DNA of 64,000 nucleotides from Hetaerina americana (taxonomy: Eukaryota; Arthropoda; Insecta; Odonata; Calopterygidae). Position numbers and translations under genes: made by a program. The notes under the pieces are model-generated. The model had not been told where the DNA came from and did not search any database. It saw only the letters and a list, made by a program, of their open reading frames with translations. Shown here one piece after another: positions 50,901 through 62,600 of the stretch. Position 1 is the first letter of the stretch. Each line of letters starts with the position of its first letter. The stretch is taken from assembly GCA_022747635.1 (NCBI GenBank), contig JAKTNV010000010.1, forward strand, positions 40,386,237 through 40,450,236. Reading direction: 5' to 3'.

Positions 50901-53429
50901 TCCTTTGCATCTTTCTAATTTTCAAAAGACCCTCAATCGTCTCCTTAAAATTCCGTCCAGGATCTCAGTAGGTTTGAAACAATCACAGTAGTAGCTGTGC
51001 TAAGCCATCTTTCATCAATTTAACCAGTTTTGCTCTTTTTATTTGGAATTTAAACCTTCACCCTTGGGTAAATCCGATTATAAAACGATATATCATACGC
51101 AATTTTTCGTGCCTTGCAGTTTTGGTGATATAGTGAGTAAGGCCAGTGAGTCATAACCTTATGAGGATGTGATGAATGGTAGTTGGAGTAATTTCATTTG
51201 CCTTGTGAGTCACGAGTGAGAAAAAAGTGGAAGAATGAAACGTATAAGAATCAAGAGCTCGCTATGCAAAATTCTTGTTTCAATACGTTGCAATTTTTTT
51301 TAACTCAATTGGAATTGAATCGTGAGCACATTCATTGGTAGTAACTTAAAAGGAGTTTGCATTTTCTTCTTTTTGCTTCCTTCCTCCATTCATTAGAAAA
51401 GAAAAATAAACTAATATTTCTCGTGGGTGCTATCTTTTTCACTCAGTCGTATGCTTTATGATTCAAAAGAAAGAATCAAATTATTTTGCGTTTCCAAAGA
51501 ATACATCTTTATACTCTCAACTAGTTTTGCTTTATTGCAGAATCATTTAGACTAATACTTCAGTGTAGCGAAATTATTTGGTAGTAAACAAATCTGTTCT
51601 ATTGAAATGCAAAGTCATTTTATTCTTCCTTGCGCACTTCAATGGAATTCCACAAATTATCGGCCTCAAATGTCTGCCAAAGAGTAGTTTCCTCTTTAAA
51701 ATTTATGAAATTGAGAAGTTTTGGAGCTGAGAAGTCGTATCCTGCGTTGACGCGAAACGAAGAGATGAATATCAAGAATAAAAAACTGATAACCTGATTT
51801 TAAACTCGAAGAAATATTCTAGCGTTGTTTTTGGTGGTAATTTGATGCACAAAATGTGATCAAAACCAGCCCTTGATTTAAAAAGCATTTCCATCTGAGC
51901 GGGAGTGCTCTGGCTCCATTACTCTTCCTTCTGTGAATTCGCTCCAGGCCTCACGTCGATGTTTGCTCAGGCTGGGCGGGGACGGCTTTTAGCACGGCAG
52001 ATGGGTAGGTGAGTTCATGTCAACGCTTCTATCGGAATTGTGAGAGACGGGAGAAGAGTTGTCCTTGTAGAGTCGTGTGGTGTGTGGATCGATTTCTGTT
52101 TGTACCTCGTATGAAATCTCGTCGACGTGGGTCTTCAATGCACACACACACGCACACGGAGACGAACTCAAAACTAATAAGGATGGCCTCCTTTATCGAT
52201 TTCTGTCAAGTGATCCATTTTTCACGTCCACCACGTTTATTTTTTCTCTCAAAATGTACGCTGATATCTGCTGCTATTGTCTTTTAATTTATTTTTCACT
52301 CTCCGAAATATATAAAATAATTTGGAAAATAAATTGGGGTGATAAGCGTGGAGTTCTTGGCTAATTGTTGTGGTGACATGACCTGCTTTGAAAAGGTGCT
52401 GCATGTGCTTGCTTGAGTGCCATAAGCGAGCGAGAACAGAAGGATATCTGTGCTTCAGTCTATAGTGTCATTAAATATGTCACAACTTGATGGTAATTAC
52501 GGAGAGAAAATCATTTGGAGCTTTGCTAGGGAAGATAAATGCAGCGATGCAGTCCACTGTTACGAGCTGATAAGAGAAATATTAAATAATTGAAAGACAT
52601 TTTGTAATTTTCAATTTTATTCATGGTACAACCAGACATTGGAGATATCTTCAAGCACAATTCGTACAGGTCAAGTACAACTTACCTGAAGATGAAGCAG
52701 GTAAAGCTTTTACATTTGGTTGTTCTAAGATTAAAATTATGCAAAAATAACAATTTATTTCTGTCATTTGACATGGATTTTCTAAAGGTTTTGCCTTGAG
52801 CTATTGAAACGGAAATGCATTGTTAATCCTCTTACCGAGTTAACTTCTTCAAGGCTATTTAATACTTCAATTTTAAAATCTCAACTTTAACAAAAGTTGT
52901 TGGGAAGTCAAAGGTGGAATGAGAAATAAAATTCGTTCTTTGGCTTACAACACCGAATTTCTGAATGTTCAATTGCCGAAAAAGGCCATTCGTCAACATG
53001 TTCACTTACGAACGTTAATGCACATGTTTTTGCCCGATACGCTACTGATATAGTGAATAGCAAGGGATAGATACACACCATTCATGTAAGCTCCACTTTA
53101 AATGATATTAAAATGTTAGGGACAAATTGAAAATCTCTACGGGTTACACAGTGGAACAATACCTTTAACGGGCGGGCACGGTAGTTTAGCTGTACGGTAG
53201 GTATGTGAGACGAACTGCTAGTTGTGGATACAATAAAATAAGGGGTACGTTAAATAATAGCCAAAAGCTAGCTTACCTGGCCTCCATAAGTATTTATGAG
53301 GCAATTTAGATTATAAATATTCCCTAGTCCCTTGTAGTTCGTGGGTAAATAGCATTGTTTAAAACCCTTATGCTCCATGTTTTATCGATATAATCTTACC
53401 CCTACTGGGCTTTCATAATGGGAGCATTA
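47986..53429. other. AT-rich noncoding stretch, 5.4 kb
   Basis: No supported gene. At 52685-52720 there is a hairpin TTACCTG/CAGGTAA. At 52139-52163 a CA-rich run occurs in a GC-richer patch (51890-52200). At 53170-53240 a tRNA-like TAGTTTAGCTG occurs without a good B box. Frames up to 95 codons are unrecognised. Confidence 0.5.
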
Positions 53430-53735
53430 TTGGGATAGTGCGGTGGCTAACGTACAGGTTTCCTACCGCGAGGGCCCGGGTTCAAATCCCGGAGACAACA
53501 TATATTTTTCAGCGGAATCCCGTTTATTACTGGAGGTGCTTTGCGGAGAGCAGTTTGAGCGAGTACGACGTCCGTCGGATGGGACGTTAAACTACTGACT
53601 CCTAGGCGCCTTTCGATAAGAGTAGGCTTATGCCGACGCCGGGTTACTCTCCACCCTTCCTTTCCTATCTATTCCTAATGGCGCAAAATGCCTTAGCTGT
53701 CGGCCGTCTCCCATAAAAGCTACTACTAACATTTG
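53430..53735 (+). mobile_element. tRNA-derived SINE, family 2
   Basis: The plus strand has GATAGTGCGGTGGCTAACGT in the A-box position and GGTTCAAATCCCGG, a perfect B box, about 40 bases later. A body follows with CGTCCGTCGGATGGGACGTT and then AAACTACTGACTCCTAGG. It ends near CATAAAAGCTACTACTAAC. The GGGACGTTAAAC word is a common conserved piece of animal SINEs, to my knowledge. The sequence is unlike the family at 17172. The intact B box suggests moderate age. No target duplication was obvious. Confidence 0.8.
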
Positions 53736-54752
53736 AAAAACGCCTCGATGCACTTCCCGAAGAGTCAACTTTGATGCCGGTGAAGAAGTTCTTCAATATC
53801 CTTAATTCCCTCCGACAGTAATATCCTTCCCTTCATTAACCACTCGTCCTTGATGGCGAAGCCGACGTCAGCTGCTGCACGCCTCCCAAAGTAACTGGAC
53901 GCTGTTACTTGAATCCGGGTGTGCCACAGAGAAACAGAGTTATCAATTCATGCCTCCACTCGAAATGTATTCCATTTATTTTGTTTGTTCATTCGTGTGG
54001 GTCTTGGTGCATTTCAAATTTTCTGCCAGGCTACCTTGTTTAATTACCTGCAGTAACTGTGGTGGTGCATGGGAATACAGGTAGTACGGTGGTGTGGATC
54101 ACTTGACTCTGATAGGGTTGGTTTGGGCGTAATTAGGTCAAGGTATGAGAGAAAGAAAAATAAACTTTTGCGACAGGTGTTACTGCTCCATAGCGGACGG
54201 GCGAACGGGCATGCACACAAAAAACCGCCCTAATGCTATATCACGAGGTTTTGACTTCTAATAACCGATTCCTAAGGAATCCAGTGAAGAACGAGGAGGG
54301 GACAGCTAATTCGATTCGTTACATTTGCAACACCATTCAATTGAACGGAGAATAAGATTACACCAACCATTCGTATGCATTAATAATGCATAAAATTTGA
54401 GAAATCATGGAACCTACCCCTCGATTTACGAAAAAGATGCGCTTTTAGGTGCAGGGTCTCTAGGGCAATGGGTGGTACCGCGTCCCGTGTTTAAACCTCG
54501 TCAAGGACCTGAATGTTCCACTATATAAAGTCGTGTGAGTTAATTGAAACATTTTTGATAAGAACTATTATTTTTGAGTATTTATTGCTACCCGATACCC
54601 AAATATTACATATCTTTGAATTCCCGTTCGAAGCTACAGTTTGAGACGATGTATACGAAGGTTGTCAGGCAAGGATACGTGAAATATATATGAATCGAAT
54701 AATATGCATACACACGCGCGCACACACACACATATGCGTGTGTATATATATG

Positions 54753-54756
<4 letters not shown>
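53736..54756. other. Noncoding stretch before the microsatellite cluster
   Basis: Mixed-composition DNA. At about 54455-54520 CTAGGGCAATGGGTGGTACC with GTGTTTAAACCTCG may be a worn tRNA-like head; evidence is weak. A CA/CG run lies at 54710-54733. Confidence 0.4.

Positions 54757-54804
<48 letters not shown>
54757..54804. repeat. (TA)n microsatellite
   Basis: Uninterrupted TA, flanked by CA/TG runs on both sides (54713-54742 and 54805-54860), a compound microsatellite. Confidence 0.95.
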
Positions 54805-54812
<8 letters not shown>

Positions 54813-54883
54813 TATATATGTATGTGTTTATATATATGCATATTTATATGTGTGTGTGTAGAAATGAATATATTTATGTATTG

Positions 54884-54885
<2 letters not shown>

Positions 54886-54929
<44 letters not shown>
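54886..54929. repeat. (AT)n microsatellite
   Basis: Uninterrupted AT run, the second of the cluster. Confidence 0.95.
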
Positions 54930-54930
<1 letters not shown>

Positions 54931-55229
54931 GTCAATGTATATATTTATACATATATATAAACACATATTCATATATATTATATGTATATATTCATTCACA
55001 CGGAAATAAATATGAGGAAAAGGGATAGGAACGCATATAAAAGACAAATTCAGGAGAGATGGGGAGGGCGGAATCGAGCAGAGACAATTGCAAAAATATG
55101 CGTTCCTCTTCATTGTATTTTTCCATTCCATTATATGGGTTTCTAACCCTTTCCCTTATATCTATTTCTATGTGAATATATAATTGTTCGCCATATGGCG
55201 GGTTTTCGTGTTTGAATAAAGTGCATATG

Positions 55230-55233
<4 letters not shown>
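54930..55233. other. Unique segment between TA tracts
   Basis: Contains the inverted word pair GGAACGCATAT / ATATGCGTTCC (about 55027-55037 and 55096-55107). On the minus strand it has an open stretch reading [20 protein letters not shown], which is richer in charged residues than the flanking artefacts but is not recognised. It might be part of the retroelement whose end lies in the neighbouring inverted repeat. Confidence 0.4.

Positions 55234-55309
<76 letters not shown>
55234..55309. repeat. (TA)n microsatellite, longest in the window
   Basis: About 76 bases of pure TA that run directly into the left arm of the inverted repeat. Confidence 0.95.
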
Positions 55310-55312
<3 letters not shown>

Positions 55313-55526
55313 ACAGATGTAGATTTTTAGAATATAGAGACACAAAGAAAGGACACTCACAATTTGTTATTTTACGTTTCGACAGCACGGCTGTCGTCTT
55401 CAGAAAGGCACAGAAAGGCACGGCTGTCGTTTCTGAAGACGACAGCCGTGCTGTCGAAACGTAAAATAACAAATTGAGTGTCCTTTCTTTGTGGCTCTAT
55501 ATTCTAAAAATCTACATCTGTGTTTT
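55305..55526. mobile_element. Head-to-head inverted pair of retroelement ends (Penelope-like?)
   Basis: The arms 55305-55406 and 55430-55526 are almost perfectly complementary, with only a few differences, around a 23-base centre. Read outward, each arm goes CTGAAGACGACAGCCGTG, CTGTCGAAACGTAAAATAAC, then towards CTACATCTGTGTTT and a (TA)n or TATA edge. The CTGAAGA-hairpin-AAACGT arrangement is similar to the terminal sequences of Penelope-like retroelements, some of which carry hammerhead ribozymes with a CUGANGA-stem-GAAA core. Penelope-like copies are often partial and inverted. No reverse transcriptase is present here. The family call is inference; the inverted repeat is directly visible. 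Confidence 0.6.
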
Positions 55527-55566
55527 TATATATTTGTGTGTCGCCGAAGAGCGTTCCATTTCGAAG

Positions 55567-55569
<3 letters not shown>

Positions 55570-55620
<51 letters not shown>

Positions 55621-55621
55621 A
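55570..55621. repeat. (TA)n/(CA)n microsatellite
   Basis: TA run 55570-55605 followed by CA 55606-55621, closing the cluster. Confidence 0.95.
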
Positions 55622-58600
55622 TTATTTATGTACATATCAGTTGCAACCATGAGCTAAACTCCTCCGTCTACCAAAGGCAGTGCTTTAATAACACAGTTAC
55701 ACAGTTGCACAGAGAGAGCGTGAATTAAAATTAACGTCAATACAGTATGCCAAATAATTAGATACTGAAAGCAGCTGGAATATTGCTACACATGATGTTA
55801 AATACTTATATATTAGTAATTTCTTTTTTGAACTAACATACAGTTGCTTCTCCATGAAGAATGACTAAAATGGCTTTGAATGGCTACTTGAGGTATTGGT
55901 GCTTCACTTTACCAAAAATAAACACTGGAATGTCAACGTGCTTTCATATGTTATCTCAGAATCAGTGGAGCATTATTATGGGTAAGTTATGACGTACAAT
56001 ATTGTTGAATAAAGGTACCGTATTCGTCTCAATGTGTTTTTACACACTCTTATTCACGACTCTGGGAAAGCAGAGTCAACAGTCTTTGAGCGTATCAATT
56101 CATACATTTGCGTTTGATGCTCGGTCAAAGATCAGGTAATGTGACGCCATGAAAAGCATTCAGAGTGCAAGTAATCTAATCTTAACCTACCTATCTTTCA
56201 TATTGCTTTTTTACACCAGTTTATCCGGCCACCTTGGTACGCATTTCTTCCTTATAACCCCAACATCTCACTACGTTCCTCAATATGCCCCGCTTCAGGC
56301 TCGTCCCTCCTTCCCCTAATTCGTTCTCGTTGTGCAAACGAGTGAGCAAATTATAGCCTCTCGGAAGGACGCCGTCCGAATACCTCGTTAGGTTAGGAAA
56401 ACATTCTCGTGAGACCTTTTGAGTGATGCTCACGTATATGTGTGTGCGCATTCTTTAAACTGCACAGCATATACCCAGGTACACATGGATAAGTTAACAC
56501 TTTTCGCAAAAAATGAATGCTTTTTTGATATTTTCGGCGCGAGAAAGTACGAAGAGAATTTTCTGCTTCCTCCTTTATTTTAGCTCGCTGTGCAGTATCT
56601 ATCGTATTGTATTAGTTAATAAGAAGTATCTCTCTCCCAGACCATGACAGTATTGTGATTATTTCTATATAATATAATTTAAACAATTTTAATGACATCT
56701 GATTACCACTTCGTGGTTGAAGCCAAATAGCTTGGTAAGGCAAGAATTATTGCTGCATGTTACAATATGTATGATATAATTATGCATATTTAGCTTGCAT
56801 TAACGCATTTAATTGTACCAAGTATTTGATTTAACTTGTTTAGCATTATCTTAGCGTCTAATAAATGATAATGTCACCGAAAAATAACCATAATTTATGC
56901 GAGTGATTCTAAATATTTAATTTGCTGCGACATGTACCATATGAGCTATCAAATTCTGTCCTCAACATATTCATTTAGATTCCGATTAATATTTAAGCAT
57001 GTATAAAACATGCACATATTTATATTTTAGTTTTGATCATATGCAACGGAACAGGGTAAACGTTTTTCAATTATATATAAAAATTATGCAATTAATAGCG
57101 AGTATTGCAAATCAAATTAACAGTATCAAAACTGGTCTGACGCCTGAATATTTAGGTCATTGTCGAAATGTGTTAAGGTCATAATGATTAGAGAAGTAAA
57201 TAGTGTTGCGGCGGGAGTGGAAAAAATTGGCACTTTTAATTCTACCACAGTTTCTAATTTCATTGTCTAATCCAAGTTAATTCACCTTATATCTTATGTC
57301 TCCCTTGTAACTAATTCTAATTTAAACTTGGTGTAACATGTTATTTCTTCTGAGTGTTAGCTGTAAACAGATTTTTTATTGGTGTTAAAAAATGTCAATT
57401 AGCAGCAGGACCCGATTGTAAACTTTATGTCATACTAGTGATTAGAGGTATTGGCGGCGATAATTTTCAATATCCACTCAAAAATATCTGAAATTTTCTG
57501 AAAATACAATGATCCATAGCTACTCGACGTGGATATACCCTAACCTCCCTGCCCTATGGACTTTCCCCATGTGGACATGAGGCACTCGTATGATTTTGAA
57601 CCGAAGTGGAATAAGCGCCTTTATCTCGGATACGTGATTCCTACGTAGACACCCTGCTGGAGTGTCACGTTCACCAATCGATACGCAGGTATCGAAAGGA
57701 ACAAGCTTCTGATGCGCCGCAGAGTTAAAGAGGTAGGTTTGGCTAAATCATGCGTGTAACATCCCTATTGTTTTTCGAGCCCGGTCCTGTGGTAAACGCC
57801 AAATGTCATAATTCTCAACGTGACATAACTGATTCGCTATATAAAAAACTAGATGTTCATATTCAACACTAGAGCAGTCATATGGGTGGCACGTTAAAGA
57901 ATTCTCTTTCCCCTGACTCAAAAGGCCAGCAATGCTTTAATTTTTATATGAAACTCTTCTGTCATCTTCAATATTATTTAAACAAATTTAAGTGCGGTAA
58001 CCGGCTTCATCGTCAAAATATCGGACATGTAAACTCGGAAGAAAAGTGGTTATGTTCTCAAATGATTTCGAAGACAGCTGTTTCACTACTCTTGCGAAAC
58101 CAATTAAAGCCGTCGAAGCTCTAAGTGTGTTCTGACCAGTATGATATGAAGGAGTAAGAAAAATATCAAAAATGTTAAATTTAAATTCACTACTGGGAAA
58201 TAATTTCCCCTAAGGCTCTCCATTTAGTCACCTGATGGATAAGGAAAGTCGAGTGAATGAAATCGCTGCTGATTGACGTTTCCAGGAGGGCCACGCCACT
58301 TCACCGTCCTACCTACTTCCCCAGAATTACACAGCTGACACAATTTCCCTGGAGTCAAATTAGAGACCGAGGTTCTTTGTTCCGCTTCGTCCAGATCGCA
58401 ATGGAGATCTCGCACAAAAACCCTCTCGCTCTTGCATAAATTTCATCGGGGTGCCAATTTTGGCGGCGCGGCTTCGTCGATATTTGCGACCAATGAGCGG
58501 CACTCACTCAAGTGATAAGTTGAACACAGTTGTCTACTCTCAGGTGCTGGAAAAGTCATGATTACCGTAGGAGATATTCTTTGAAGAGAGGCAAATGATT

Positions 58601-60429
58601 AGGTACGTGTGAAAAAGAGGATACCATGATGCAATTATTAAAAACTCACCGAGGCAGTGTTGACTATAATGATGTGTAGACTTGCGACTCCTAAATGAAC
58701 CTCGACCTGAATTTGACTCGTTGTAAGGCTTTTTAAAACTTTTATTTTTCAAATTCATTATTTCTGGAAACCGGAAATCCATTTTTGTAAAAGTCAAGGT
58801 TTCATAATTTCTGCATATAAAAAGCCAAACTTTTAGATTAATTTTTCCACCCTAATATATGCCAGTGAAGTTATTTCTACTTACAATGAATGCGTTTTAT
58901 AAGCAAATAGTCTCAATAATTAGATTTTAAGTTTAATTCAATAAGTATGTATATAGGTTTTTCCGTTTAAATGCATGTCTATGGTTCAAAGAACTATTAT
59001 GTAGTTTGTTACCATATTTATTTCTATTTTTCCGTCATTTTTGTAGAGTACTCATATTGGTTAGTTCATATTTAAGCCCATTGAGAGAAAATCAAAGCAA
59101 TTTTTAACTATCGAAGTAGTTGTTTCCGCGGTCATTGTGATTTTTAGCTCGGGTAGGAGACGTTTCATCGATGACAGGACAGAGTAGAGGTTTAAATGAA
59201 AGACACCTCTTGTGTCAAACGAGGTTGCTTGGTATGCTCACTCTGCACCCCACAGAGAAAGTTCAGGGTAAAAAAAATCCTGCAAATGAATCAGTCTCCC
59301 GTAGTGCGAAGCCAAACGGAAGACACCTCAAGGTTAAACCATTTAGGATCGAGTGTTGAAGTTCTACAGGAGAATATAAGGATTTTCACCAAATAATAAG
59401 AATAAGAAATAAAGTAAGATAAAACAAGTTAAGCTAATTAATAATTACTACACTACCACAAAATTTATTTACTAAAACAATATTTCACGAGTAAATCTGT
59501 TATCGTCTACGTAGCCGTTTGTCTTTTGGATTTACAGGTACATAAATGTACAGGTTTAGGTAATGTACAAATTAAAGTAAAAATTACCGTAGATTTACCA
59601 CGTCACAGTACTTACAGGCTTGGAGCGTTTCATGAATGGTGACGCGCCCTTGAGGAAAGGGATTTTGGCTCTAGTGTGAATATATGTGACATCGAGAGTC
59701 GAAGGTTAGCCAATTGTTGACGTCATGCTAGCTACGACTAAATACAATTAATTAAAAACACTCTTTGGATTCTTGCTTACACTTAAATAAAAAATATTAC
59801 ATTAAAACAGGCTGAATAAAGCGAGCGGCATTTCATAAATGGGAAAAATATTTTATAAGCCATTGTGTGAAACATTTTAAATTATTTCGTAATAAGTGGT
59901 GTCTCCACAACCTGTTTTCTTCAATCATTAGATCCGAAAATGTAAAGACGAGCTGAAGCGAAGCTAATCTGAGCATGGACCTAAAGTTACTAATGTGAAA
60001 ATGCATAGCAGCATTGTTAAGGGAATATAATTGTGAGAAATAATGTTACCTCATTTTGAGGCGATAAACTTTATGGCCGCGGTACGTCATTTAGTCATCT
60101 CCATCCAATCCCTTTGCAACCAGTGGAGATTCATCATAACATGGTGTATGTTGGTATCCTCATGTGCTTATTGCCGAGAAAAGTGAACATGGATCTCCCC
60201 AAACACAGCTTTATAATAAAAAGTATGGGATAGTGTAATTACTAAGAATCAAGCACTTAAATACCACAAGTTCACCGGTATTCTCAAATATATGCCCCCA
60301 AAAAGTTTTGTTTTTTATTGCTTCTTTGGGTTCATTTATATTTTACTTATGTACAAAAAGTCTACCGCAAAGAAATGCTGTCCATTGCAAAGGATTATCC
60401 CCAGAACTAATTACTTCAATAAGTTTTGT
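55622..60429. other. AT-rich noncoding stretch, 4.8 kb
   Basis: No gene recognised. GC-richer patches at 56215-56410, 57540-57720 and 58240-58510 have open frames under 90 codons without known motifs. At 59185-59330 the word GAAGACACCTC or a near copy occurs twice in a region open in two frames. None of this supports a call. Confidence 0.5.
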
Positions 60430-60780
60430 CGAGGTACTAATACCTCCCTCCCTCTGTTGAGAAATGTATTTCCTTCCATCCCACCTGCCGTACATGTTGA
60501 CTCCAGTTTAGGTGCTTTCGTGCGAGTGTTGGCAAGCAACTCTTCACTTCATGAACCACCACTTCCCCCTCCTTCCGATAGATATCGCCAACTTACGCAA
60601 ACTTGAATGTAATTGCGGGCCCAAGGAATTCGAGTTTTGCCGTCGGGGTTTGCGGAGAGGGTTTCGGCAATGGCCGGGGAACCGTGATTTACCCGAGGCC
60701 GTTGACGTCCTCCCGTCCCCTCGCTCCAGATCTGCGCACGCTAGTTATGCGTGAGATTCAAACTGGAATGAAATGCCCAC
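60430..60780. other. GC-rich patch
   Basis: CpG-containing block with plus-strand frames of 104, 80 and 62 codons overlapping one another. The translations are unrecognised. Possible regulatory patch or old exon. Confidence 0.3.
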
Positions 60781-61929
60781 GATTAGTGTGATCAATTGGG
60801 ATAATTGATAGTTGTTGCTGTAGTAAAAATAAATAGCACAAGGAGAGAGAGATATATATGTTCTTCCAGAGTCGCAAGAGCATTTAAGTGCTACCATGTG
60901 CTTTTCGTGATCACCGCTATGTAGGAGAATACTTATTGATCCTACGCTTAACATTAACTTAATCCAAATTATGGAACTATGACTATCCACAAATGCCATT
61001 TTATTGTGTACAAAACGTGTGGATATGCCTCCAGGCAATGTAATAGTGTTTCAAAAGTGAATGGAACGACTCCCACGTATCTGATAACATCCAAGTCAGT
61101 ACGTTCTCTGAGAATGTTTACAGGATCAATGCATTTGAAATTTAAATATCGAAGGAAACATGAGCAGCAAAAGGTTTTCTATCTTTCAAGGGCCAATTAC
61201 TTCTATCCCCATATGGAATTTTCATGTCGCAAGAGACAATTATTGTCTGTAATACCTCTGAGGGACGACAGCTCAATTATTCAAAAGTGCTAACATAACT
61301 CTTGTCGTATTTATTAAGTAAACACTGAACAGAACGTTCCCTATTAACATAGCTCTTCGTAAGGTTATTCAGAATTAAAAGGTTCGTCTTCATTATTTTA
61401 AAAGAATTATTAAAATGGAGACAGGAATATTCCAGTCAAATCTTCAGAAATAAAAAAATGTTTCCCTCCTTCAAGATCGAGATGAAATATCTGTACGATG
61501 GTGCCTGCGCTGCTGTAAAAATTTTGCATCCGTAAATATCGGATATACTATTATCACAAGTTGTGCGGATGATAACTGTGGCGAGCTTGTTATGCATTTA
61601 AGTCAAGCTTCCCAGATTGTTGATATGGTTGATAATTGTCGTTGTTTAGAGTGTGAAAACTTCGACCTTCCGGTCACCCAGTTATAAAAACCACCCATAT
61701 TCAAATGATCCTAAATAGCCTGATTTTTAAAAAATATTTAAATTTATTTCTCTCGAAATTTTAGAATCTCCATTTTCTTACAGTGAGCGAGATTTGACGT
61801 ATTGGATTGAGAATAAAATTTCATAAGGTAATTGTCGCGAGTGTCTCTAACGGAGAGAATTTTCTCCTCACGCCGTTATTAAAAAAATAAAGAACTGTTT
61901 TCAACCAGAAAACAACTTCCATATTAGAG
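60781..61929. other. AT-rich noncoding stretch
   Basis: Frames up to 104 codons (60979-61293, plus strand) without recognised motifs. No repeats seen. Confidence 0.5.
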
Positions 61930-62140
61930 GGTAGTGCTCACCTGATCGGGTGTCCCATGGCATTCTCCAAGTTAAGATCTTTGACCAGTTCCGTTCTCTT
62001 TACCGCCTGTGCTTATGAGGCTCTGGTTCCCAGGAAATCACACAGCTTCAGCTTAGCCAGAATGTCCAAAGACAGCAATTAGATTTGAGCCGTTCAGAAT
62101 ACAGAATGCTCAGCCCACTAGGCTACCCTACCGCCAAGTG
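61930..62140 (-). mobile_element. tRNA-derived SINE, family 1, copy D, old
   Basis: On the minus strand GTAGGGTAGCCTAGTGGGCT carries an A-box-like word and GGCTCAAATCTAATTG a damaged B box. AAGCTGTGTGATTTCCTGGG and GGTGAGCACTACCCTCT then match, in order, AAGCTATGTGATTTTTCGGG, TTCCTGGGAAACC and GGGTGAACTCTACCATC of copy B at 17172. The middle has several insertions and deletions. It is the most diverged member seen here. Confidence 0.7.
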
Positions 62141-62600
62141 TTAACACCTTAAAAGCAGTACTATAAATCTCCTCTATTATTCCATGGAGTCACTCCGAGA
62201 AGGGCATTTTGCCAGCGCAGCGCGGCGTCACGCCTCCGTCCAAAACCCCTCGTGAATTTTCAATCGAGATCGCAACCTTAATATGGCAGCATCATGCCTA
62301 CCTTAACCCCTCTTCACCACCACAACGAACCAGGAGGGGGATGACGGGTCTCAGCTGTCGTCGAGGTGATCGCAGCGTGAAAAGGTGCACTCAACGTGAA
62401 AAGAACAACGAATACTGGGAATTCCCGTTCCGTTTCCAGTGCAGTTGGCCAATGTTAGGCGCGTGAGCCACTGGGTAACGCGTGCCAAGATAATGTGAGG
62501 GCTAGAATGAAACGTTTCGCTCATTCCTACCCCACCATTATTAACCACCTTCGTAACACTAGCAATAAAAACATCCACAGTTTCGCATCTCACAATGCTT
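62141..62600. other. GC-rich patch with a weak tRNA-like head on the minus strand
   Basis: Between 62190 and 62600 the DNA is CpG-richer. On the minus strand from about 62492, GGCACGCGTTACCCAGTGGC with CTCACGCGCCTAACATTGG looks like the 5' half of a tRNA-derived element; the B-box position has only GGAACGGGAATTCCC. It could be an old SINE. Nothing else recognised. Confidence 0.3.

Noticed and set aside
52685..52720. ACCTGAAGATGAAGCAGGT considered as another hammerhead-like core
   Set aside because: It lacks a stem II with the following GAAA. It is just a short hairpin.
53460..53500. Possible functional tRNA gene
   Set aside because: The B box is perfect, but no closing acceptor stem is visible and a SINE body follows.
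54606..55360. I/Y-rich frames across the microsatellites
   Set aside because: They are translations of (TA)n repeats. Only the stretch between the tracts has ordinary composition, and it is not recognised.
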